Shown: positions 25,605 to 38,688, counted from the first letter of the stretch. The stretch: DNA of 64,000 bases from Streptomyces endophytica (GCF_026153355.1 NZ_CP110636.1:4960001-5024000), one strand, 5' to 3'. The notes: generated by a model not told the origin, from the letters alone. A program made the numbers and translations.

Positions 25605-25805
25605 GGGTGAGACAGATCCCTTCGTGCGCCGACGAGTTGCGTGCGCTCCCCGGCCCGGTGGAGGGAACCCGTGAACGGGCCCCGTGCAGGAGGCCGATCC
25701 AGGGTCCCTGTGAAGGGCGCGCACCCTGGGGAATGCGGTCCCGCCACCGGGCCGGGGGCGGCACGTCTACAGAACACTCGGCTGCGGGTGGCAGACCATC
25801 TGGCG

Positions 25806-25822
25806 CAGGGTGGCGAACCCTG
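25806..25822. promoter_or_regulatory. Inverted repeat upstream of the NsdA-like gene
   Basis: CAGGGT-GGCGA-ACCCTG, perfect 6-bp arms, 67 bp before the GTG at 25890 in the divergent region shared with the kinase. A candidate operator; no regulator is assigned. Confidence 0.35.
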
Positions 25823-25889
25823 GCGAATGGACCCGGTGCATGTCACCGGCCGTTACTGTCAACTCAGTCGAGGAACCTGGGGGCTTGAC

Positions 25890-27419
25890 GTGGACAGGCA
25901 GCCGAACACCCGTCTCGCGGACCTTTTCGGCCTGGCCGGCTGGTCCAAGGGAGAGCTGGCGAGGCTCGTCAACCGGCAGGCGGCGGCCATGGGCCATCCG
26001 CAGCTGGCGACCGATACCTCGCGAGTGCGGCGCTGGATCGACATGGGGGAGACCCCCCGGGATCCCGTGCCCAAGGTCCTGGCTTCGCTGTTCACCGAGC
26101 GCCTCGGCCGTGTCGTAACCATCGAGGACCTCGGGTTCGCCAGAACCGGTCGCTCGGGGAAGCGGCAGGCCATGGACGGTCTGCCGTGGGCTCCCGAACG
26201 GACCGCTGCGGTCCTCACGGAATTCACGGGAATGGACCTCATGCTCAACCGACGCGGCTTGGTGGGTGCGGGCGCGGCGCTCGCCGCGGGCTCCGCACTC
26301 ACCGGCGCCATGCACGACTGGCTGCACACCGACCCGGCCCCCACCGGCGCCTCCCGCCACGACGACCCGTTCGCTTCCGACTCCTTCGACGACTTCGACC
26401 AGATCGGCCTCGACCGCTATGAGGCGGCCCCTGTGGGGTCGCAGGAAATCGACGCGCTGGAGCACTCGGTGGAGGTCTTCCGCGCCTGGGACGCGGCCCG
26501 CGGCGGCGGGCTGCAGCGCAAGGCGGTGGTGGGCCAGCTCAACGAGGTGGGCGGCATGCTCGCCTACCGCCATCCCGACCACCTCCAGCGCCGGTTGTGG
26601 GGCGTGGCCGCCAACCTCGCCGTGCTGGCCGGCTGGATGTCGCACGACGTCGGCCTGGAGCCCACCGCGCAGAAGTACTTCATCATCGCCGCCCATGCGG
26701 CCCGCGAGGGCGGCGACCGCCCGCGCGCCGGTGAGGCCCTCTCCCGCGCCGCCCGTCAGATGGTCCACCTGGGACGCCCGGACGACGCGCTGGACCTGAT
26801 GAAACTCGCCAAGTCCGGTTCCGGCGAGGAGACCCTGCCCCGCACCCGCGCCATGCTGCACACCATCGAGGCCTGGGCGCAGGCGTCCAAGGGCCAGGGC
26901 CAGGCGATGCGCCGCACCCTGGGCGAGGCCGAGGAGTTGTTCGTCTCGGACAAGGGCGACGTTCCGCCCCCGTGCTGGATGCAGATGTTCGACGAGGCGG
27001 ACCTGCACGGCATGCAGGCCCTGGCGTTCCGCACCCTCGCCGATCACGACCCCGCGGCCGCCAAGATCGCCCAGCACCACGCCAAGCAGGCACTGGCCCT
27101 GCGGGAGGGCGGCCGCCAGCGGTCGCAGATCTTCGACTACATCTCCATGGCCTCGGCCTGCTTCATCGGCGACGACCCCGAACAGGCCGACCGTTACGCC
27201 AGGTTGGCCCTGGTGTCCATCGGTGAGAACTCCTCCCACCGCACCTGGGACCGGCTCCGCGAAATGTTCCGGCTCACGGGCCAGTACGCGAACTACGCCA
27301 AGATCCAGGACCTGCGCGAGGAGATCCAGCATGTCCTGCCGAAGCCCAGGCCCAAGTCCAAGGAATCACGGCTGGGCCCGGGCATCGGCACGGGCCTGGG
27401 GCCGAACCTCTCGGTCTGA
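25890..27419 (+). CDS. NsdA-like TPR-type regulatory protein
   Basis: A 509-residue Streptomyces-type regulator. The N-terminus (NTRLADLFGLAGWSKGELAR, VRRWIDMGETPRDPVPKVLA) is an XRE-like region seen in NsdA, a negative regulator of differentiation and antibiotic production. A twin-Arg-like stretch and hydrophobic segment follow at about residue 112 (RRGLVGAGAALAAGSALTG). The rest is alpha-helical TPR-like repeat, rich in Ala and His. I chose the GTG at 25890 because GGGGG lies at RBS distance and the protein then starts as family members do. Assignment to NsdA rests on recall of sequence style. The gene is probably monocistronic. Confidence 0.75.
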   Translation: MDRQPNTRLADLFGLAGWSKGELARLVNRQAAAMGHPQLATDTSRVRRWIDMGETPRDPVPKVLASLFTERLGRVVTIEDLGFARTGRSGKRQAMDGLPWAPERTAAVLTEFTGMDLMLNRRGLVGAGAALAAGSALTGAMHDWLHTDPAPTGASRHDDPFASDSFDDFDQIGLDRYEAAPVGSQEIDALEHSVEVFRAWDAARGGGLQRKAVVGQLNEVGGMLAYRHPDHLQRRLWGVAANLAVLAGWMSHDVGLEPTAQKYFIIAAHAAREGGDRPRAGEALSRAARQMVHLGRPDDALDLMKLAKSGSGEETLPRTRAMLHTIEAWAQASKGQGQAMRRTLGEAEELFVSDKGDVPPPCWMQMFDEADLHGMQALAFRTLADHDPAAAKIAQHHAKQALALREGGRQRSQIFDYISMASACFIGDDPEQADRYARLALVSIGENSSHRTWDRLREMFRLTGQYANYAKIQDLREEIQHVLPKPRPKSKESRLGPGIGTGLGPNLSV

Positions 27420-27610
27420 CCTCCCCCGACCGCCGCTGACCCCGCTCCGTCGACCCAGGGCCCCTTGCGGGTCGGGTCGGACGGCCCCCTGGCTCATGGG
27501 TCCGACGACCTCATGCGTCACGGGTCCGTCCCCCGACGGCTGCCCGCCTCATGCGTGCGGGGCGGCCGGCTCACCTGACGCCGGTCCGCCCTCGGCTACC
27601 GCGGTGTGTG

Positions 27611-29077
27611 TCAGTCGCCGACCCTGGCGATCAGCACGCACGCGTCGTCCTCGCGCTCGGCACTGCCGAACTCCTCGACGACGATGCGGACGCTTTCCTG
27701 CGCACTGCGGGCCGCGGCGAACCGCGGTGCCAGTGCCAGGAGCCGCTCGGCACTCTCCAGGCCCGCGCCGGTGCCGTACGCCCGGCAGGGCGCCAGTCCG
27801 TCGGTGTGCAGCACGAGCAGGTCACCGGGCTCCAGTTGCTCGGTGCGCTGGGTGTACGCCGCCCCCGACGTCGCCCCCAGCAGAACGCCCTCGGGCGGGT
27901 CCAGCGCGCGCCCCGTGCCGCCGCGGAAGAGCAGCGGTGCGGGGTGCCCGGCCTGGGCCCATTCCAGCGTCCGGGTCGCCGGATCGAACGTGCCGCACAT
28001 CGCACTGCCGAGCGCCGGCTGGGCGGCGGTGTCCAGCAGTTGGTTGAGCAGCCCCATCAACTGCTCCGGCCGGTGGCCGGCGACCGCCATACCGCGCAGC
28101 GCGCCGAGCACCATCGCCATCCCCGACGTGGCCGCGACGCCGTGCCCGGTGAGGTCGCCGACGCTCAACAGCGTCCGGCCGTCCGGGAGTTGCATCGCGT
28201 CGTACCAGTCCCCGCCGATCAGCGTGTGGGTGCCGGACGGCAGATAGCGCCCCGCGAGGTCGAGGGTGACCCTGCCGTCCTGCGGGAACCGCAGGGAGCC
28301 CCGCCACGGCGGCAGCACGGCCTCCTGCAGCTCGACCGCGAGCCGGTGCTCGGTCTCTGCGATCTGCCGCTCGCGGTGCAGCGATTCACGGGTCTCGCGC
28401 ACCGCCTGCTGGCTCCGGCGCAGCTCGCTGACGTCCCGCAGTACGGCCCACATGCAGGCCGTACTGCCGTCGGCTTCCAGCACCGGCTCGCCCACCATGT
28501 GCACCGTGCGCAGGCTCGCGTCCGGGCGCACGATGCGGAACTCGCCGTCGATCGGCCGGCCGTCCACCAGGCAGTCGGTGACCATCGTGGCCAGCCCCTC
28601 CTGGTCCTCGGCGTGCACCAGGGACGGCAGTTCGTCGAGGGTCAGCGGGCCCTCGGCGGGGGACCGGCCGAAGATCGCGAACAGCTCGTCGGACCAGCTG
28701 GCCTCGTCCGTGAGCAGATTCCACTCGGCGCTGCCCACCCGGCGCAGCAGCGCACCGCGCGCGGGGGGCCCGAGCTCGGCCGGGACCTCCGGTACCTCGG
28801 CCGCCGGCTCCGGGGCGTCGTCACTCTCTGTGGGCAGGCCCTCTCTGAGCTGGTCGAGATGGCCCCCGAGATCGTCGAGGTGGTGTACGGCGAGATCGCA
28901 CAGCGCCCGCTGCCAGCGCAGCTGCGGGTCGGGGGTGAGGCCGGTGTCCACCGTGGACTCCCGGCGCACCGCGTCGAGGCCGCCGCGCAAGCGGCGCGCC
29001 TGCGTGATCAGGGCCTCGACCGTGTCGCGCTCGGGGGGCCGGTCGGCTGGGTGGTCCGCGAAGAGAGGGGACGGCAT
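27611..29077 (-). CDS. PAS domain / SpoIIE-type PP2C phosphatase
   Basis: A 488-residue signalling protein. An N-terminal helical region is followed by a PAS domain (GSAEWNLLTDEASWSDELFA to WAVLRDVSEL, about residues 115-240), a short coiled linker, and a PP2C/SpoIIE domain. The phosphatase metal motifs are present: GGDWYDAMQLPDGR, SVGDLTGHGVAA, LLVLHTDGL and REDDACVLIARV. Such proteins dephosphorylate anti-anti-sigma factors in response to a PAS ligand. No anti-sigma kinase or STAS gene is adjacent. GGAG lies 6 bp before the ATG. The 190 bp between this gene and 25890-27419 hold repeated CCTCATGCGT but no clear terminator. Confidence 0.88.
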   Translation of the reverse strand: MPSPLFADHPADRPPERDTVEALITQARRLRGGLDAVRRESTVDTGLTPDPQLRWQRALCDLAVHHLDDLGGHLDQLREGLPTESDDAPEPAAEVPEVPAELGPPARGALLRRVGSAEWNLLTDEASWSDELFAIFGRSPAEGPLTLDELPSLVHAEDQEGLATMVTDCLVDGRPIDGEFRIVRPDASLRTVHMVGEPVLEADGSTACMWAVLRDVSELRRSQQAVRETRESLHRERQIAETEHRLAVELQEAVLPPWRGSLRFPQDGRVTLDLAGRYLPSGTHTLIGGDWYDAMQLPDGRTLLSVGDLTGHGVAATSGMAMVLGALRGMAVAGHRPEQLMGLLNQLLDTAAQPALGSAMCGTFDPATRTLEWAQAGHPAPLLFRGGTGRALDPPEGVLLGATSGAAYTQRTEQLEPGDLLVLHTDGLAPCRAYGTGAGLESAERLLALAPRFAAARSAQESVRIVVEEFGSAEREDDACVLIARVGD

Positions 29078-29386
29078 GACGTACTCCGTGATCAGGCGGC
29101 GCCGGGCTGAAGGGCCGGTAACGACTGTTGCACAGGCGGCGACCGTGCGTAAGGGATTTGGCACTACCCGATACGGTGGTGCACCTGACATATGCCTCCG
29201 GCCTCCCTTGGCAAGCCGGGGGAATCGGCGGAATCACAGGTTCCAGGCTAGGCTTCGGCCGCCGTACTGCAGGCGTTGCTGCCGATCCATGGTGGGAACG
29301 AGGCATACGGCCCGTGGTCACCGGCAAGAATGCCGGTCAGCGGAAATCCCGTTGCCAGCCCGTCCCCCGCACCGGATGCTGACCTC
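29078..29386. other. Divergent intergenic region, 309 bp
   Basis: It separates the PAS-SpoIIE gene (-) from the HEAT protein (+) and must hold both promoters. A TAGGCT -10-like hexamer is at 29249-29254 but lacks a recognisable -35. I see no RNA gene or short coding sequence. Confidence 0.5.
29320..29337. promoter_or_regulatory. Inverted repeat in the HEAT-protein leader
   Basis: ACCGGC-N6-GCCGGT, perfect 6-bp arms, 49 bp before the ATG at 29387. It could be an operator or an mRNA hairpin. Confidence 0.35.
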
Positions 29387-30811
29387 ATGTTCGATCCAGA
29401 CATAGCGCCCAGTGGCACCCTGCTCGGCCTCCTGCAGCGAGGCCGCGGCGACGGGACCCTGCACGCCCTCGCGGCGCCGCGGGCCGAGGCGCTCGCCGCG
29501 CTCAACGACAGCGTGCTGCGCGACCCCCGGCGCGACTGGCAGGTGGAGAACCGCTCGCTGTACTACGCGCGCCTCTACATGCAGCTCGACGGTGGGCTCG
29601 AGGAGATCGAACGGCACCTCTTCCACCCCGACGACCGCACCGACACCGGCGAGGAGCGCACCGGCCTGGCCCTCGCCGTCCTCGGCCACCTCGCCGCGTA
29701 CGGCAGGGACGCCGCGCGGCTGCTGCTGCGCAGCTACGCCGCGGTCGGCAGCAACTGGCGCTGGGCCCTGGACGAGCTCGCGCTGCGTGACGACGACGCC
29801 GGGCTGATGTCGCTCGCCCCCGCCGTCCTCGCCCGCTTCCCGGAGACCGAGCAGGGCCGGGCCGACCTGGCCACCGCGGTCCGGGACGCCTTCGAGCCCC
29901 GGCCCTGGCGGCTGTGGGCCGAGGACCCCCGGTACGGCCCGCGGCTGGCCGCCGCCGGTGAACAGGGCTCCTTCGACCGCTGGCAGCGTCAGCTGCGACC
30001 GCGCGGACCGCGCCCCGGCTGGGGCGTCACGGAGGTCCTCCGGTGGGCCGAGCAGGGGTTGGAACTGGAGGACGCGGAGCACCGGTACCTCGCCGCCGCC
30101 CGCTGCCTGGCCGCCGTCGTCGGCCCGGACGACCGCCCCGAGCTGCTCCGGGCGGCGCGCAGCGGCCCGGACGCGGCGCGCGCCGTGGTGCTGCACCACC
30201 TCGCCGAGCGCGGCGACCCGGACGTCCTCGACCTGATCGAGGCCGCGGTCACCTGCCCGTTCTCCTCCGAGTCGCTGATCACCGCCGGACTCGCCGCCTT
30301 CGAACGCATGCGGAGCGTGGCTGCCGTCGAGCGGGCCCGCGGCTGGGCGCCGCGTACGGACCGGCTGGGTGCGTCGGCCGCCGCCGTGCTCGCCCGCCGT
30401 GGCACGCAGCGCGACGCCGAACTGGTGCTGGCCGCGCTGCGCCGCACCGTCCGCGAGGAGGGCCCGGACGCCGCCGGCCTGTGGGAGCTGGTCGACGGCA
30501 CCGGCCGCCTCGGCGTCGCCTGCGCCGCGCCCGTACTGCGGCACATCTACCGCGAGACGTCCTCCTCCCACCTGCGCGGCCGGGCCGCCGCCGCGCTCGC
30601 CGCGACCGACCCCGGCTTCGCGGCGGGTTTCGCCGTCGAGTGCCTCTGGGACTGCGAGGAGACCACCCGCGAACTGGCCGCCCGGCATGCCGCCACCGGC
30701 GACGACCGGGTCGTCGAACAACTCCGCCGACTCGCCGCCGACCCCGCCGAGGAGGCCGAGGTCCAGACGGCGGTGCGCAGCAGATTCGGTCCCGATGCGT
30801 CGGCGGTTTGA
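29387..30811 (+). CDS. HEAT-repeat protein
   Basis: A 474-residue all-helical protein with HEAT/armadillo-like repeats in its C-terminal half (for example PDAARAVVLHHLAERGDPDV, then LGASAAAVLARRGTQRDAEL). The N-terminal ~150 residues are also helical and carry no catalytic motif. It is probably a cytosolic scaffold; the partner is unknown. It starts at an ATG without a strong RBS. The stop codon is followed at once by the 536-bp inverted-repeat element at 30812-31347. Confidence 0.75.
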   Translation: MFDPDIAPSGTLLGLLQRGRGDGTLHALAAPRAEALAALNDSVLRDPRRDWQVENRSLYYARLYMQLDGGLEEIERHLFHPDDRTDTGEERTGLALAVLGHLAAYGRDAARLLLRSYAAVGSNWRWALDELALRDDDAGLMSLAPAVLARFPETEQGRADLATAVRDAFEPRPWRLWAEDPRYGPRLAAAGEQGSFDRWQRQLRPRGPRPGWGVTEVLRWAEQGLELEDAEHRYLAAARCLAAVVGPDDRPELLRAARSGPDAARAVVLHHLAERGDPDVLDLIEAAVTCPFSSESLITAGLAAFERMRSVAAVERARGWAPRTDRLGASAAAVLARRGTQRDAELVLAALRRTVREEGPDAAGLWELVDGTGRLGVACAAPVLRHIYRETSSSHLRGRAAAALAATDPGFAAGFAVECLWDCEETTRELAARHAATGDDRVVEQLRRLAADPAEEAEVQTAVRSRFGPDASAV

Positions 30812-31347
30812 CCTCCCACGTACCCGTCTGCGGCGCCGCGGGGCTTGCTCGCCGTTGCGCTTTGCGGCGCCCCGCACGTAGTTGGCCGTCCCGCCGCGGG
30901 TCGTCTCGCCGTTGCGCGCTTTGCGGCGCCTCCCACGTACCTGGCTTTCCCGCCGCGGGTGTTGTTCGCCGTTGCGCCTGGCGGCGGGCGTGGTGTTGTC
31001 GGGTGCGGTGCCGGCCCTCCAGACTTCGTCCTCCGGTCCAGCCCCTCCCGTGAGTGGGAGTTGCTGAGCTGGTTGGGGGCGGGCCTGGTCTGTTGCCTGC
31101 GGGCGCGTGGGCATGACGTGCACCCCCACCGGCCCTAACTTTCCCCCCAACAGGAGGGGACGGGCCGGAGGACGAAGTCTGGAGGACCGGCACCGCACCC
31201 GACCATCACCCAGCCCGCCGCAGGCGCAACGGCGAACAACAACCGCGGCGCCGCAGACAGGTATGTGCGGGGCGCCGCAAAGCGCAACGGCGAGCAAGCC
31301 CCGCGGCGGGACAGACGGGTACGTGGGAGAGACGGGTACGTGGGAGG
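30812..31347. repeat. 536-bp nested inverted-repeat element
   Basis: The outermost 18 bp (CCTCCCACGTACCCGTCT, 30812-30829) are perfectly complementary to 31330-31347. Inside, the unit CTCGCCGTTGCGC..TTTGCGGCGCC occurs directly at 30848-30871 and 30905-30930, in degraded form near 30966, and inverted at 31271-31294 with degraded copies near 31222 and 31348. The inner arms 31001-31039 and 31162-31200 match at 37 of 39 positions. The central ~120 bp (31040-31161) are unpaired. No ORF is credible. It begins at the base after the HEAT gene's stop codon and ends 82 bp before the glycosyltransferase start, so it fills this >600-bp gap. Confidence 0.85.
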
Positions 31348-31429
31348 CACCGCAAAGCGCAGCGGAATGTTCGCCGGCTGGAAAGATCCACGTGGCTCGC
31401 TCCACGCACGGTGCGCCGAGAACAGCCGT

Positions 31430-32557
31430 ATGCGTGTCGTCATCGTCACCGAATCCTTCCCGCCCGATGTCAACGGCGTCTCTCACTGCGCCCTGGAAAC
31501 CGCCCGCCACCTCGTCCGCCGCGGGCACGATCCGCTGGTCATCGCGCCGCTCGGTGGCGCCGCGCCCGGAACCGGTACGCACGACAGCCCCTGCCCCGTC
31601 GTACGGGTGCCGTCGATGCCGCTGCCCGGTTACCCGCAGGTGCGGATCGCGCTCCCCGGACGAAGGCTGTCCGCGGCGCTGGCCGGTCACCGGCCCGATC
31701 TGGTGCACCTCGCCAGCCCCTTCGTCCTCGGCGCCCGCGGCATGGCCGCCGCGGCCCGCCTGCGGGTGCCCGCGATCGCCGTCTACCAGACGGACCTGGG
31801 CCGCTACGCCCGCACCTACCTCGGTGGCGGCACCGCCACCGCCTGGCGGCGGCTGCGTGCCGTGCACGGGGCCGCCGACCGCACCCTCGCGCCCTCCAGC
31901 GCCGCGCTGCTCGACCTGACCGAGCACGGCGTGCCCCGGGTGCACCTCTGGCCGCGCGGCGTGGACTCCACCCGCTTCCACCCCGGGCGGCGCGACGCGG
32001 TGCTGCGCAGTTCGCTCACCGCCGGACGGGAGCTGCTGGTGGGGTACGTGGGGCGGCTCGCACCGGAGAAGGACGTCCGGCTGCTGGCCGAGACCTCCCG
32101 GCTGCCGGGCGTCCGCACCGTCGTCATCGGCGAGGGCCCCAGCGCCGCCGGACTGCGTTCCGCCCTCCCGGAGGTCCGCTTCCTCGGCCGCCGCACCGGT
32201 GACGAACTCGCCCGGCTGTACGCCTCCCTGGACGTCTTCGTGCACACCGGGCCCTACGAGACCTTCTGCCAGACCGTGCAGGAGGCGATGGCCTCGGGCG
32301 TGCCCGTCGTCGCGCCGCGGGCCGGCGGCCCGGTCGATCTGGTCGACCACGGCCGTACCGGGCTCCTGGTCACCCCCGGTGACGGCGGCGCGTTCCGGGA
32401 CGCGGTGCGCTTGCTGGCGGGCGGTGCCGAACTGCGCGTGCGGTACGGCGCCGCGGCCCGCCGGGCCGTCGCGGACCGCACCTGGGAAGCGGTCGGCGAC
32501 CAGTTGCTGGGCCACTACGAGGACGTGCTCGCCGACCGGACGGCGGTGGCGGTGTGA
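31430..32557 (+). CDS. GT4-family glycosyltransferase (MgtA-like)
   Basis: A 375-residue GT-B glycosyltransferase. The N-terminal Rossmann domain begins VVIVTESFPPDVNGVS, a hallmark of GDP-mannose-dependent mannosyltransferases such as MgtA and PimB. The C-terminal domain has VGYVGRLAPEKDV, VIGEGPSAAGL, the EX7E-type region GPYETFCQTVQEAMASGVP and APRAGGPVDLV. It probably adds mannose or glucose to a membrane glycolipid at the cytosolic face. It is the first gene of an operon; its stop overlaps the next GTG by 4 bp (GTGA). The repeat element 30812-31347 lies just upstream. Confidence 0.88.
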   Translation: MRVVIVTESFPPDVNGVSHCALETARHLVRRGHDPLVIAPLGGAAPGTGTHDSPCPVVRVPSMPLPGYPQVRIALPGRRLSAALAGHRPDLVHLASPFVLGARGMAAAARLRVPAIAVYQTDLGRYARTYLGGGTATAWRRLRAVHGAADRTLAPSSAALLDLTEHGVPRVHLWPRGVDSTRFHPGRRDAVLRSSLTAGRELLVGYVGRLAPEKDVRLLAETSRLPGVRTVVIGEGPSAAGLRSALPEVRFLGRRTGDELARLYASLDVFVHTGPYETFCQTVQEAMASGVPVVAPRAGGPVDLVDHGRTGLLVTPGDGGAFRDAVRLLAGGAELRVRYGAAARRAVADRTWEAVGDQLLGHYEDVLADRTAVAV

Positions 32558-33777
32558 ACCGGCGGCCGGCCCGCACGACGGGCCTGCGGATCGTACGGAT
32601 CGCCAACTTCGTCACCCCGGCCTCCGGCGGCCTGCGCACCGCGCTCGCCGCGCTCGGTGCCGGCTACCGGGCCGCCGGGCACGAACCGGTGCTCATCGTG
32701 CCCGGGCCGCCCGGCGACGACCGGACGCACGAGGAACTCACCGCGCAGGGGCGGGTGTTCACCCTGCCCGGGACCGCGCTGCCCGGCAGCGGCGGCTACC
32801 GGATGCTGACCGACCGCCCGAGGGTGCAGCGGCTGCTGGCGGAACTGGCTCCCGACCGGCTGGAGGTCTCGGACCGTACGACGCTGCGCTGGACGGGCGA
32901 GTGGGCCCGCCGGGCCCGGGTCCCCGCGGTGATGGTCTCGCACGAGAGCGTGGACGGGGTGCTGCACACCTGGGGTGTGCCGCGGCCGCTCGCCCGGGCC
33001 GCCGCGGACCGGCTCAACCGCCGTACCGCGTACGCCTACAGCCGGGTGGTGTGCACCACCGAGTGGGCGGCCGCGGAGTTCACCCGGGCCGGTGCGCGCA
33101 ATGTCGTACGCGCCCCGCTCGGGGTCGATCTGGCCGCCTGGCACCCGGACTGCGGCAGCGCCGAGCTGCGCCTCCGGTGCGCGGGCCGGGCCGGGGTCCT
33201 GCTGCTGATGTGCTCCCGGCTCTCCCAGGAGAAGCGGCCCGGGCGGGCCCTGGACGCGCTCGCCGAGCTGCGCCGGCGCGGGATCGACGCGGCGCTGGTG
33301 GTGGTCGGTGACGGGCCGCTGCGGGCCCGGCTGGCCGCCCGCGCGCGGGCCGAACGGCTGCCCGCGGCGTTCCTGGGCCACCTCGCCGACCGCGACCGGC
33401 TGGCCGCCCTGCAGGCCAGTGCCGATGTCGCGCTGGCGCCCGGGCCCGCCGAGACGTTCGGGCTGGCCGCCCTGGAGGCGCTGGCCTGCGGCACCCCGGT
33501 GGTCGCCAGCGCGGCCTCGGCGCTGGCCGGGCTCGTCGGCGCCGGGGGCGACACCGCCCTCGACGACGGGCCGTCCTTCGCCGACGCCGTCCAGCGGGTA
33601 CTGGCCCGGCCCGAGGCGGCCCGGCGCGCCGCGGCCCGCCGGCAGGCCGAGGGCTACGGCTGGCAGCCGGCCGTGGACGCCTTCCTGGCGGCGCACGACG
33701 CCGACGTGCCACTGCCCCGGCCCGTCACCGCCGTACCGGCCGCGCCGCATCCGGCGGGCCCCCGGGGCGGGTGGTGA
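32554..33777 (+). CDS. GT4-family glycosyltransferase
   Basis: A 407-residue GT-B enzyme, related to but distinct from the one before it. Features: IVRIANFVTPASGGLRTAL at the N-terminus, SHESVDGVLHTW, then MCSRLSQEKRPGRALDAL, VVVGDGPLRARL and the donor-site motif GPAETFGLAALEALACGTPV. The C-terminal ~25 residues are a Pro/Ala tail. It presumably adds the next sugar to the product of the upstream enzyme. It starts with GTG overlapping the upstream stop, and its stop overlaps the SGNH gene in the same way, so translation is coupled through the operon. Confidence 0.87.
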   Translation: MNRRPARTTGLRIVRIANFVTPASGGLRTALAALGAGYRAAGHEPVLIVPGPPGDDRTHEELTAQGRVFTLPGTALPGSGGYRMLTDRPRVQRLLAELAPDRLEVSDRTTLRWTGEWARRARVPAVMVSHESVDGVLHTWGVPRPLARAAADRLNRRTAYAYSRVVCTTEWAAAEFTRAGARNVVRAPLGVDLAAWHPDCGSAELRLRCAGRAGVLLLMCSRLSQEKRPGRALDALAELRRRGIDAALVVVGDGPLRARLAARARAERLPAAFLGHLADRDRLAALQASADVALAPGPAETFGLAALEALACGTPVVASAASALAGLVGAGGDTALDDGPSFADAVQRVLARPEAARRAAARRQAEGYGWQPAVDAFLAAHDADVPLPRPVTAVPAAPHPAGPRGGW

Positions 33778-34738
33778 CGGTGCGGTCCACCACGGGGCCG
33801 ATACCGACCCAGCCGCCCACCGGAAGGCCGCCCGCGGCACAGCCGGGAGCGGCTCTGGGCGGGGAACCCGTCCGCTTCGTCGCGCTCGGCGATTCGCTCA
33901 CCGAGGGGCTGGGCGATCCCCTGCCGGGCGGGGGCTGGCGCGGCTGGGCGGTGCTGCTCGCCGCGGCGCTGGGGGAGCGGCCGGAGAGCGTGGAGCTGGT
34001 GAACCTGGCGGTCAGCGGGGCGCTGGCGGCGGACGTGGCCGAGCGGCAGCTGCCCGCCGCGCGGGCGCACCGGCCGCGGTTCGCGTCGCTGGTCGTCGGT
34101 GCCAACGACACCCTGCGGGCCGCCTTCGCCATCGAGCGGGTCGCGGCCGCTCTGGACCGGGCGTACGGCGCGCTGAGCGGCGACGGGACCGTGGTCCTGA
34201 CGGCCTGTCTGCCCGATCCGGGCCGGATGCTGGGGTTGCCCGCGCCGCTGGCCAGGCCGCTGGCCCGGCGGATGCGCGCGGTCAACGCCGTCACCCACGC
34301 GCTCGCCGCCCGCCACGGGGGCGTGCACCTGCATCTGGCCGAGCACCCCTGGGTCACCGACCGCGCCTCCTGGAGCGTGGACCGGCTGCACCCCAGCGAA
34401 CGCGGCCACCGGCTGCTGGCCCGCGGCTTCCACGCGCAGCTCGCCGCCGCCGGCCTGCCGGTGGGCCCGCCGCCCGCGCTCACCCTCGACGGCCGGCCGC
34501 CGACCCGTACCGGCTCCGCCCTGTGGATGGCCACCAAGGGCACCCGCTGGGTCGTCGCCCGCTGCACGGACCTGCTGCCCGGTCTCCTCGCCCTCGCGGC
34601 CCGGGAGTACCGGCACTCCCTCGCGGGCACCGGGCGCCTCCTGGACGCCGCGGCCGACCGGACCACGCGGGCCGCGCTCGCCGCCCTCCCCGGGCCGAAA
34701 GCCGCCGCGTGCGCGCCGGGCGCTGCGACAATGACGGG

Positions 34739-34742
<4 letters not shown>
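33774..34742 (+). CDS. SGNH/GDSL-family hydrolase
   Basis: A 322-residue esterase-type protein. Block I is FVALGDSLTEGLGDP (nucleophile Ser about residue 41), block III GANDT (about 112), and block V DRLHPSERGH (Asp/His about 203-206). There is no signal peptide, so it acts in the cytosol. The C-terminal ~90 residues (from PPTRTGSALWM) extend beyond the hydrolase core and are basic. Position between glycosyltransferases and 5-oxoprolinase suggests acyl removal from a glycolipid or other ester, but this is not shown. The GTG at 33774 overlaps the upstream stop; its TGA overlaps the ATG at 34739. Confidence 0.85.
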
Positions 34743-38346
<3,604 letters not shown>

Positions 38347-38348
38347 CA

Positions 38349-38388
38349 CGCGGCCGGCCGTGGAGTCCGCGGTCCACGGCCGGCCGCG
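38349..38388. terminator. Strong bidirectional terminator, 16-bp stem
   Basis: A perfect 16-bp stem (CGCGGCCGGCCGTGGA and its complement) with an 8-base loop, located 3 bp after the corrected 5-oxoprolinase stop and 19 bp from the stop of the convergent small gene. Confidence 0.9.
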
Positions 38389-38406
38389 CGCCGGTCGGGC
38401 CGGCCG

Positions 38407-38688
38407 TTACTCCTCCGCCGCGCGGCGGCACGCCTCGAAGGCGATCACCGCGGGGACGAAGTTCCGCCGCAGCTCGAAGTAGCAGGCCCGCACCGCCTCG
38501 GGGGTGCCCTCGGCGCCGATGAGACAGGCCCCTTCCACCACCTCCGGGTCGGCTTCGGGATGCTGTTCCAGGACGGTGTAGAAGCAGGCCTGCGGGGTCG
38601 CGTGGGCGGCCGGGGCGACGGCCACGACGCCGCCGAGGGCGAGGGCGAGACCGCTGAGTGCGGCGGCGAGGCGCGGGACGAGACGCAT
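38407..38688 (-). CDS. Small secreted cysteine-containing protein
   Basis: A 93-residue protein with a clear signal peptide (MRLVPRLAAALSGLALALGG, cleavage after AHA at about residue 29). The mature part of ~64 residues is acidic and contains four Cys (ACFY, GACL, RACYF, EACRR), enough for two disulfides. The repeated A-C-F/Y pattern suggests two related halves. No family is recognised. It is probably monocistronic, facing the 5-oxoprolinase across the terminator at 38349-38388. The 166 bp upstream separate it from pxpC on the same strand. Confidence 0.75.
   Translation of the reverse strand: MRLVPRLAAALSGLALALGGVVAVAPAAHATPQACFYTVLEQHPEADPEVVEGACLIGAEGTPEAVRACYFELRRNFVPAVIAFEACRRAAEE

Noticed and set aside
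30812..31347. CRISPR array
   Set aside because: The repeats are few, unequal, in both orientations and without uniform spacers. The arrangement is a large inverted repeat, and no cas genes are near.
29318..32515. 1065-codon antisense frame across the HEAT gene, the repeat element and a glycosyltransferase
   Set aside because: It crosses an inverted-repeat element and two well-supported genes; the translation has no recognisable domain.
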